This document shows positions 7,660-13,255 of a stretch of 13,255 nucleotides of DNA, one piece after another. A program made the position numbers and the translations under genes. The stretch covers positions 1 through 13,255 of the forward strand of contig CAADVN010000206.1 of assembly GCA_900752445.1 (NCBI GenBank), in the 5' to 3' direction. The notes below the pieces were generated by a model. The model saw only the letters and a list, made by a program, of their open reading frames with translations. It did no database searches and was not told the DNA's origin. Origin of the DNA: an uncultured Oscillospiraceae bacterium (GTDB lineage: Bacteria; Bacillota; Clostridia; Oscillospirales; Oscillospiraceae). Position 1 is the first letter of the stretch; the number at the start of each line of letters is the position of its first letter.

Positions 7660-7761
7660 CAGAAAGTTCATAATTTTGCCGTTGGAGCAGGGCAATATGA
7701 TGCAGAATTGATGCAAGTCCGCTGTAAAATGGGGCAGATCCTGAGGAATGGAGGCAGGAAC

Positions 7762-8967
7762 ATGCGCAGACTGCTGGCATTGCTCACGGCGTTTGTCCTG
7801 TTTGCGGGCCTTGCGGGTTGCGGCGCGGCGGAGCCGGAGCCGGAGCTTGCGCCGGACGGCAGGCGGATACTGACGCTGGGTCTCGTGAACACGGTGCTGG
7901 AGGCCCGGACGCTCGTGAGCCTGTTCAACGCGCAGAGCGGAGAGTATAAGGTCGAGATAGTGGAATACAAATACGGCGGCTCGGGCAGCACGCCGGACGA
8001 CCTGACGCTGGAGCTTGCGACGGGAGATGCGCCGGACATCCTCGTGACGGAGACGGACAAAAGCTTTGAGGGCGCGCAGACCTCGGGCCTGTTCGTGGAG
8101 CTCTCGGGGCTATTGGACGAGCTCGCGCCGGAGCTCGTGCCCTGCATGTACGAGGCCCTCAGGGCGCAGGACGCGGTGTACGCGCTGCCCTTTGAGTTCG
8201 GGGTCTGGACCTTCCTGACGCAGCCGAGCCGGGTGGACGGCCGGGAGAGCCTGACGATGGAGGAAGCGGAGCAGTGCGCCGCACAGCTGGGCGAGGGCGC
8301 CAAAGTGTTCCAGCAGTGGATGACGCGCACGGAACTCTTCAAGAGGGTTGTGAGTTTTGCCGCGGGGAAGTACATAGACTGGGAGACGGCGAGCTGCGAC
8401 TTTGAGAGCGAGGGCTTTCTGGGACTGCTCGAGCTGTGCATGGGCCAGCGTGCGGACGACTCGCCCTATCCCGAGGAGCAGCTCTGCCTTCTGGAGAGCT
8501 ATCTGCTGACGGCGGAAAACTGGTTCGGCGGCGGCATACAGCTGGCCTGCGGCGAGGACTACTGCTTCATGGGCTTTCCGGGGCAGGCCGACGGCGCGCA
8601 GGGCTGGCTGACGCCGGGCATGTGTTTTTGCGCGACGGCGGCGGGCGATACCGAGGGCGCGATGGAGTTTCTGCGCTTCGTCCTGGGCCAGAAGGCGCAG
8701 GAACAGTGCGAGAGCTTCCCGATGCTGCAAAGCGAGCTGGACGGCCGGCAGGAGACGGCTGTGCTGACGGGCCTGCACATGCAGTCGGACGCGGAGAAGC
8801 TGAACGGCCTGCTGGGCTCGGGCCTTGCGAGCGAGAACTGCCCGCAGACCGTGACGTCGATGCTCATAGAGGAGGCCCAGGCGTACTTCGCGGGTGACTG
8901 CACGTTGGAGACGGCGGCGGCAAGGATGCAGGACCGGGTCTCGACCTACCTGGCGGAGCACAGCTGA
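7762..8967 (+). CDS. Extracellular solute-binding lipoprotein, orphan
   Basis: A 401-residue lipoprotein resembling the ABC-importer solute-binding proteins of the sugar-binding (family 1) type, which catch a ligand outside the membrane. The signal peptide is followed by the lipobox LAGC (Cys20) and an acidic Glu/Pro linker. Then come ILTLGLVNTVLEARTLVSLFNA at about 36-57 and the typical ATGDAPDILVTETDK at 86-100. Later segments (SFAAGKYIDWETASCDFESEGFLGLLELC, and AMEFLRFVLG near the C-terminus) also fit such proteins from Clostridia, from memory. The ligand is not predictable. No permease or ATPase gene lies nearby, which is unusual. I chose ATG 7762 over the in-frame TTG at 7708 because GGAGG lies seven bases before it and the signal peptide begins there. 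The gene downstream starts 13 bases after the stop, so the two are probably one operon. Confidence 0.82.
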   Translation: MRRLLALLTAFVLFAGLAGCGAAEPEPELAPDGRRILTLGLVNTVLEARTLVSLFNAQSGEYKVEIVEYKYGGSGSTPDDLTLELATGDAPDILVTETDKSFEGAQTSGLFVELSGLLDELAPELVPCMYEALRAQDAVYALPFEFGVWTFLTQPSRVDGRESLTMEEAEQCAAQLGEGAKVFQQWMTRTELFKRVVSFAAGKYIDWETASCDFESEGFLGLLELCMGQRADDSPYPEEQLCLLESYLLTAENWFGGGIQLACGEDYCFMGFPGQADGAQGWLTPGMCFCATAAGDTEGAMEFLRFVLGQKAQEQCESFPMLQSELDGRQETAVLTGLHMQSDAEKLNGLLGSGLASENCPQTVTSMLIEEAQAYFAGDCTLETAAARMQDRVSTYLAEHS

Positions 8968-8980
8968 GAGGAGAGGTAAA

Positions 8981-9553
8981 ATGAAGATACGCGAGGAACT
9001 GATCCCGGAACGGCGCAGCTATGCGCTGGACACGCCGGAGAGCGGCACCGGTCTGCTCGACTGCAGCATGGGCGAGAACCCCTACGGTTTCCCGGACTGC
9101 GTGCGCGAGGCCTGGCGGAGCTTTGAGCTCGAGCGCATGTGCCGCTATCCGCACTCGCGCGCGATACACGACGAGGTGGTGCGCTACTGGGCCGACTACG
9201 CCTTCATAGAGCCGGGGAACGTGGTGCCGACGGACGGCAGCATCTCGGCGCTCTCGGACAGGGACTTTCCGGCCTCGCACTCGGCTGAGTTCGCCTCGGC
9301 AAAGCGTGCGCTCAGGTCCGCCCTGGGCAAGGGCCTTTCCATGCGCGATACGGACGACCGCGTGCCCATCTGCACCCTGACGCACGAGGACGAGTCTATC
9401 GACCTGCAGGCTCTGCTGCTCCGGCACGGCGTCCTGACCTGCTCAGGCCGGGAATTCGAGCCCCTGGGCCAGAACTCCGTGCGCCTGCGCATACCGAGGC
9501 GCGAGGATGTTGACAGGCTGCTGGCTTCGGCGTGCGCAGCGGCCATGGACTGA
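8981..9553 (+). CDS. Internally deleted histidinol-phosphate-aminotransferase-like protein, probably inactive
   Basis: A 190-residue open frame that joins the two ends of a class I/II PLP-dependent aminotransferase of the HisC / threonine-phosphate decarboxylase-like group. Residues 1-90 match the N-terminal part (LLDCSMGENPYGFP, CRYPHSRAIHDEVVRYW, NVVPTDGSISAL). Residues 92-190 match the C-terminal small domain (SDRDFPASHSAEFASAKRAL, VPICTLTHEDE, LLRHGVLTCSGREFEPLGQN, SVRLRIPRRED). The central large domain, about 170 residues in normal members, is absent: no NPNNPTG loop, no DEAY, and no SxxK lysine that binds PLP. It should therefore lack transaminase activity. The junction is near 9248-9256 and stays in frame, with a CTCGG direct repeat beside it. 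It has its own ribosome binding site (GAGAGGAGAGG) four bases before ATG 8981 and ends 19 bases before a terminator. It may be a recent pseudogene, an assembly collapse, or less likely a retained small-domain protein. Confidence 0.75.
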   Translation: MKIREELIPERRSYALDTPESGTGLLDCSMGENPYGFPDCVREAWRSFELERMCRYPHSRAIHDEVVRYWADYAFIEPGNVVPTDGSISALSDRDFPASHSAEFASAKRALRSALGKGLSMRDTDDRVPICTLTHEDESIDLQALLLRHGVLTCSGREFEPLGQNSVRLRIPRREDVDRLLASACAAAMD

Positions 9554-9571
9554 ATGAGAGGCTGACAGAAA

Positions 9572-9608
9572 AGCATAGCCGCCCCGGCAGCGCCGGGGCG
9601 GCTATGCT
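9572..9608 (-). terminator. Terminator between convergent genes
   Basis: A perfect 17-bp stem joins 9572-9588 (AGCATAGCCGCCCCGGC) with 9592-9608 through a three-base loop. On the minus strand it is followed by TTTTCTGTC-like sequence, so it should end serA transcripts 15 bases after the stop. The stem is symmetric and can also fold in plus-strand RNA from the aminotransferase remnant, but no T-run follows on that side. Confidence 0.85.
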
Positions 9609-9623
9609 CGTATATTGCTTATA

Positions 9624-10787
9624 TCACACCACCCTGACGCGCAGGACGTCGGGGTTTTGCTGTATCTGGCCTGTTATCTCGCCGTTTACCTTCTCCGCCA
9701 AGTCTATCATGGTGTAGGCGTACTCGCCGCGGGGCTTGTTGAGCATGTGCTCGATGTTGATGTTCCGGGCGCTTATGAGGTCCAGGATGCTGTTTATCAT
9801 GTGCGGCACGTTCTTGTGGATGACGCACAGGCGGCACTCGCCCATCCTGTCGAGCGAGGCGTTGGGCATGTTCACGGAGTTCTTGATGTTGCCGTTCTTG
9901 AGGTAGTCGTAGATCTCCTGCGCTGCCATGACGGAGCACTTTTCCTCGCTCTCGGGCGTGCAGGCGCCGAGGTGCGGGGTCGTGATGCAGTTGCGCACGC
10001 CGACCAGCTTCGCGTTCGGGAAATCCGTCACATACTTGCCGACCTTGCCGCTGGCGAGGCCCTCTATCATCGCGTCGTCGTCCACTATCTCCGCGCGCGA
10101 CTCGTTGACTATCCTCACGCCGGGGCGCATGGAAGCTATCGCCGCCGCGTCGATCATGTGGTGCGTGCTCTCGTTATACGGCACGTTCAGGCTGATATAG
10201 TCGCTCGTACGGAAGATCTCCTCGAGGTAATCCACGTGTATGACGTCCCTGGAGAGCCTCCAGGCCGATTCCACGGACATGTAGGGGTCGTAGCCCCTGA
10301 CCGTCATGCCCAGCTTGAGCGCCGTGGAGGCCACGAGCACGCCGATGGCGCCCAGGCCGATGACGCCGAGGTTCTTGCCGCAGAGCTCGGGCCCGGCAAA
10401 GGCGCTCTTGCCCTTTTCGACGAGGGCCGGGATCTCGTCTCCCCTGTCGGCGATGGACTTTACCCACTCGATGCTGCCCAGGATGTCGCGCGAGGCGGCC
10501 AGCAGCTGGAAGATGACCATCTCCTTCGTCGCGTCGGCATTGGCGCCGGGCGCGTTGAAGACGACTATGCCCTTTTCGGAGCAGAGCTCCACGGGGATGT
10601 TGTTGGTGCCCGCGCCGGCGCGGCCTATGCACTTGAGCTCGGGCCAGAATTCGGTCTGGTGCAGGTCGGCGGAGCGTATGAGCAGCGCGTCCGGCCTTTC
10701 AAACTCCGTGCCCACCTCGCAGCCGTGCTTTTCGAGTATGTCGGTGCCCAGATGGGATATCGTGTTCATCGTCCGTATCTTAAACAT
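9624..10787 (-). CDS. serA: D-3-phosphoglycerate dehydrogenase
   Basis: A 387-residue NAD-dependent enzyme that oxidises 3-phosphoglycerate to 3-phosphohydroxypyruvate, the first step of serine synthesis. The substrate domain carries GRAGAGTNN (56-63), and the Rossmann domain has GVIGLGAIG (141-149) with Asp167 in RGYDPY. Catalytic Arg231 lies in NESRAEIVD and His272 in TPHLGACTPESEE. The usual DVFxxEP stretch with the catalytic Glu is replaced by a short TDFPNAKLVG, which I recall as normal for this clostridial subclass. Residues 318-387 form an ACT domain (LCVIHKNVPHMINSILDLI), probably a regulatory site, possibly for serine feedback. I chose ATG 10787 rather than an in-frame TTG at 10802 because GAGG at 10797-10800 precedes it. 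It overlaps the end of serC by eight bases, so the two are translated as a pair. Confidence 0.93.
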   Translation of the reverse strand: MFKIRTMNTISHLGTDILEKHGCEVGTEFERPDALLIRSADLHQTEFWPELKCIGRAGAGTNNIPVELCSEKGIVVFNAPGANADATKEMVIFQLLAASRDILGSIEWVKSIADRGDEIPALVEKGKSAFAGPELCGKNLGVIGLGAIGVLVASTALKLGMTVRGYDPYMSVESAWRLSRDVIHVDYLEEIFRTSDYISLNVPYNESTHHMIDAAAIASMRPGVRIVNESRAEIVDDDAMIEGLASGKVGKYVTDFPNAKLVGVRNCITTPHLGACTPESEEKCSVMAAQEIYDYLKNGNIKNSVNMPNASLDRMGECRLCVIHKNVPHMINSILDLISARNINIEHMLNKPRGEYAYTMIDLAEKVNGEITGQIQQNPDVLRVRVV

Positions 10788-11865
10788 GGTGTGCCACCTC
10801 AAAATCCTTCATGTATTCAGCGAGGGCCTTTGCGCCCTCGAGCGGCATCGCATTGTAGAGCGAGGCCCTCATGCCGCCGGTCAGCCTGTGGCCCTTCACA
10901 TTGAGCAGGCCCCTGGCCGCCGCGCCCTTGCAGAACTCGGCGTCGAGCTCCTCGGAGCCCGTGCGGAAGGTCACGTTCATGCACGAGCGGCTGCCCGGCT
11001 CGGCGTGCGGTTTATAGAGCTTTGAATTGTCCAGCACTTCGTAGATGAGGCTGCTGCGCTCGCGCCGTCTCTCGTCCATCGCCGCGACGCCGCCCTCGGC
11101 CTCGACCCAGTCGAGCACGAGCCCCAGCATATATATGCACCAGCAGGGCGGCGTGTTCAGCATGGAGTCCTTTTCGACCATGAGCTTATAGTTCAGTATC
11201 TGCGGCGTGTCGGCCCGCTCCCGGCCCGTCATCGCCTTGTCCACGATGACCACCGTCAGCCCCGCCGGGGCCATGTTCTTCTGCGCGCCGGCGTAGATGA
11301 GCGAATATCGCGCCACGTCCACGGGATGGGACATTATCTCCGAGGACATGTCGCACACGAGCGGTACCTTGCCCGTCTCGGGCACATAGTCCCAGGCCGT
11401 GCCGAAGATCGTGTTGTTCGCGCAGTAGTGGAAATACGAGGCGTCCTTATTAATTGCAAGCTCGCCCTGCCCGGGTATGCGCGTGAAGTTTTCCGGCTTG
11501 CCGTCGAAAGCCGTGGCGACGGGCCCGTACTTCGCCGCCTCCTTCGCCGCGATGCCGGAGAAGTTGCCGGTGACGGCGTAACAGGCGCCGGTCTCGCCCA
11601 TGAGGTTCAGCGGCCCCGCTGCGAACTGGCCGGTCGCACCGCCCTGGAGGAACAGCACCTCGTGCGTATCCGGCACGCCCAGCAGGCGCTTCACGCTCTC
11701 CTTCGCCGAGGCGTGTATCTCCTTGAACTGGCTGCCCCGGTGGCTCAACTCCATCACCGACATGCCGCAGCCGTGCCAATCAAGCAGCTCCGACTGAGCC
11801 CTCTCCAATACGGCCTGCGGCATCTGAGCCGGGCCGGCCGCGAAATTATAAGCCCTCTCCGCCAA
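10780..11865 (-). CDS. serC: Phosphoserine aminotransferase
   Basis: A 361-residue PLP enzyme that moves an amino group from glutamate to 3-phosphohydroxypyruvate to give phosphoserine, the step after SerA. The same enzyme often serves pyridoxal phosphate synthesis. Family landmarks in order are YNFAAGPAQMP (6-16), MSVMELSHRG (35-44), FLQGGATGQFA (72-82), CDMSSEIMS (171-179) and Lys196 in YAGAQKNMAPAG, which binds PLP. GMRASLYNAMP near the C-terminus completes the active site. It starts at TTG 11865, with AGGAAG at 11875-11880 nine bases upstream. No ATG fits, since YNFAAGP follows only five residues later. It has its own promoter in the gap after mtaB, and it overlaps serA. No serB was seen. 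All motifs and the length are normal. Confidence 0.95.
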   Translation of the reverse strand: MAERAYNFAAGPAQMPQAVLERAQSELLDWHGCGMSVMELSHRGSQFKEIHASAKESVKRLLGVPDTHEVLFLQGGATGQFAAGPLNLMGETGACYAVTGNFSGIAAKEAAKYGPVATAFDGKPENFTRIPGQGELAINKDASYFHYCANNTIFGTAWDYVPETGKVPLVCDMSSEIMSHPVDVARYSLIYAGAQKNMAPAGLTVVIVDKAMTGRERADTPQILNYKLMVEKDSMLNTPPCWCIYMLGLVLDWVEAEGGVAAMDERRRERSSLIYEVLDNSKLYKPHAEPGSRSCMNVTFRTGSEELDAEFCKGAAARGLLNVKGHRLTGGMRASLYNAMPLEGAKALAEYMKDFEVAHHV

Positions 11866-11902
11866 GTTCGGACACTTCCTTTACCAATTGACGTTATTAA
11901 AT

Positions 11903-11932
11903 AGTATAGTCTTTTCCAGTATGCCGCGTCAA
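11903..11932 (-). promoter_or_regulatory. Promoter of serC-serA
   Basis: On the minus strand TTGACG (11927-11932) and TATACT (11903-11908) are 18 bases apart, each a 5 of 6 match to the SigA consensus. Transcription would begin near 11896, about 30 bases before the TTG start of serC. The stop codon of mtaB (TGA, 11929-11931) lies inside the -35 box, so the two genes share these bases. Confidence 0.65.
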
Positions 11933-13173
11933 ATAGCAGCTCCAACAAGCATTTCACCTGAAACGGCAGAAATTTTCACGTTTCTAACAATTCCGCGCAG
12001 TCCTGTCCCCGGCACGCACACTTCCGCATAGTTTGATGCGTGACCCGTGGACACACCGTCCCGCTCCGTCTCGAACAGCACCTCGAGCGTCCTGCCCGTG
12101 CAGCTTTGCAGATATTCCGCCTTCATCCGCTCCGCCAGAGCGTGCGCCTCGGCCGCCCTCGCGGATTTCCCCCTTGCCGTCAACTGCCCCGGCAGCCTGT
12201 CCGCCGGGGTGCCCGGCCTGCGCGAGTACGGGAACACGTGCATGGACGAGAATGCGCACCTTTCAATGAACTCCATTGTCGCCCGGTGGTCCTCCTCCGT
12301 CTCGCCCGGAAAGCCTGTTATGAGGTCTGCGGTCAGGCCGCAGTGCGGGAAATATCGCCTGAGCCGCTCGGTGACCGCGAAAAACTCCGCAGTGCCGTAT
12401 TTCCGGCGCATCCTTGAGAGCGTCCGGTCGCAGCCGGATTGGAGCGAGAGGTGGAAGTGCCCGCAGACCCGGCCTGTCTCCGCAAGCCTGCGGCAGAAGT
12501 CCTCGGTCACGACCGTGGGCTCCAGCGAGCCGAGCCTCAGCCTCAGCTCCGGCGCGGCGGCAGCTATGGCGCAGACCGCATCTGCAAGGCCCGGTCTCCC
12601 GGGCAGGTCCTCGCCATAGGAGGCTATCTCGATGCCGGTCAGCACCAGCTCGCGGTAGCCCTCTGCGGCCAGCTCCGCCGCCATCTCCGCCGCCCTTTCG
12701 ACGGGCAGGGAGCGCACGCGTCCCCTCGCGTAGGGTATGATGCAATAGCTGCAAAAATTCTGGCAGCCGTCCTCAAGCTTCAGATACGCCCGCGCGTGGC
12801 CCGAAAACGCGCCCGCGGGCAGGTCCTCTATCACCCTGCGCTCGAAGGGCCTGTCTACGCTGCGCTCGCGTGCGCCCCGGGCCACCGCGCGTTCCATGGC
12901 CTCGACAAAGCCGCGCCTGTCGCCGCTGCCCCAGACGAGGTCCGCGCCTATGGCCTCCGCCGCGTCCGGCTCCGTCTGAGCCCAGCAGCCGCAGACAGCG
13001 CTCTTTGCGCCCGGGTAGCGCTCCATCAGCCGCCGCAGCGCCTGGCGCGATTTCCGGCCGCTCTCCGCCGTGACGGCGCAGGAGTTCACGATGACGATAT
13101 CCGCCTCGGAAGCCTCCGATGCCGGCTCCCCGCCGGCGCCCCGCGGGGGAGGCTCCCCCCCCCCGCGCCACAA
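11929..13173 (-). CDS. mtaB: tRNA A37 methylthiotransferase MtaB, N-terminus lost
   Basis: A radical-SAM enzyme that adds a methylthio group to N6-threonylcarbamoyladenosine-37 of ANN-decoding tRNAs. In the 414-residue frame the N-terminal UPF0004 domain shows NSCAVT (Cys32) and CGCWAQ (Cys63), the radical-SAM site is CQNFCSYC (Cys137, 141, 144), and VLTGIEIASYGED is typical of MtaB rather than MiaB. A C-terminal TRAM domain (about 350-414, GRTLEVLFETE) binds tRNA. The first cluster cysteine, normally in an N-terminal GCKVNxxE motif, is absent. Roughly 25-30 residues are missing and replaced by a Gly/Pro/Arg-rich stretch that starts at TTG 13173. Recognisable homology ends near 13129, exactly where the inverted repeat begins. 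The frame stays open to the window edge. The true gene is therefore partial here, most likely by a fold-back artefact, and its promoter is not visible. Confidence 0.9.
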   Translation of the reverse strand: MWRGGGEPPPRGAGGEPASEASEADIVIVNSCAVTAESGRKSRQALRRLMERYPGAKSAVCGCWAQTEPDAAEAIGADLVWGSGDRRGFVEAMERAVARGARERSVDRPFERRVIEDLPAGAFSGHARAYLKLEDGCQNFCSYCIIPYARGRVRSLPVERAAEMAAELAAEGYRELVLTGIEIASYGEDLPGRPGLADAVCAIAAAAPELRLRLGSLEPTVVTEDFCRRLAETGRVCGHFHLSLQSGCDRTLSRMRRKYGTAEFFAVTERLRRYFPHCGLTADLITGFPGETEEDHRATMEFIERCAFSSMHVFPYSRRPGTPADRLPGQLTARGKSARAAEAHALAERMKAEYLQSCTGRTLEVLFETERDGVSTGHASNYAEVCVPGTGLRGIVRNVKISAVSGEMLVGAAI

Positions 13174-13255
13174 GGCCCACCAGAAGGACCCGCGGGCGTG
13201 GGGTGCTCCGCTGCGCGCGCGCGCCCAGGAGCCGGCATCGGAGGCTTCCGAGGCG
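13102..13255. repeat. 28-bp perfect inverted repeat at the right edge
   Basis: Bases 13102-13129 and 13228-13255 are exact reverse complements, 28 of 28, separated by 98 bases of very GC-rich sequence. The spacer holds a C-run, a CCCCGCGGGG palindrome and a GCGCGCGCGC tract. The left arm lies inside mtaB and the right arm ends on the last base of the window. The pattern fits an assembly or chimeric fold-back at a contig end better than a biological element. Confidence 0.85.

Noticed and set aside
6739..7716. A 325-residue minus-strand open frame opposite the first lipoprotein
   Set aside because: The plus-strand frame has a ribosome binding site, signal peptide and lipobox. The opposite frame is Arg/Ala/His-rich and lacks start signals.
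9615..10904. A 429-residue plus-strand open frame opposite serA
   Set aside because: serA on the minus strand has clear family motifs. The antisense frame is His/Val/Asp/Arg-rich with no recognisable domain.
13130..13227. The inverted repeat and spacer at the right edge as a transposon end, toxin hairpin or integron site
   Set aside because: The left arm is part of the mtaB coding sequence and the right arm ends exactly at the window edge. No transposase or target duplication is visible, so a fold-back artefact explains it better.
1..13255. CRISPR arrays, tRNA or rRNA genes
   Set aside because: No regularly spaced repeats, no cloverleaf-like segments and no conserved rRNA stretches were seen in the intergenic regions, the longest of which is 300 bases.

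Overview
The window is GC-rich bacterial DNA. Gene families, lipoprotein signals, strong AGGAGG-type ribosome binding sites and the serC-serA pair all suggest a Gram-positive member of the Clostridia (an Oscillospiraceae- or Christensenellales-like gut bacterium). That placement is inferred from protein style and was not checked by any search. The codon ATA is used freely for Ile despite the high GC, in both phage and host genes.

Layout. (1) 1-4259, minus strand: a tightly packed tailed-phage packaging and head module, read leftwards as small terminase, large terminase, a small membrane protein, portal and a scaffold-like protein. It runs off the left edge where the capsid gene would be expected. 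(2) 4361-6573, minus strand: hppA, a K+-dependent-type membrane pyrophosphatase, with a clear promoter and a strong terminator that separates it from the phage genes. (3) 6574-6873: a divergent intergenic region. (4) 6874-9553, plus strand: a lipoprotein of unknown function, an orphan extracellular solute-binding lipoprotein, and an open but internally deleted histidinol-phosphate-aminotransferase-like gene. (5) 9572-9608: a 17-bp perfect hairpin that ends the convergent transcripts. (6) 9624-11865, minus strand: serC-serA, covering the first two steps of serine synthesis, overlapping by 8 nt and driven by a promoter whose -35 box contains the stop codon of the upstream gene. (7) 11929 to the right edge, minus strand: mtaB, a tRNA methylthiotransferase whose true N-terminus is missing. 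The last 28 bases of the window are the exact reverse complement of 13102-13129, which looks like a fold-back at a contig end.

How the genes relate. The phage genes form one packaging and procapsid unit. hppA, serCA and mtaB are ordinary housekeeping genes. The two lipoproteins and the aminotransferase remnant are probably one transcription unit without a permease. I see no new defence, CRISPR or RNA-based system. The points most worth a second look are the in-frame gutted aminotransferase, the terminase module lying directly beside a housekeeping gene with no early phage genes between them, the membrane protein inside the packaging module, and the fold-back at the right end.
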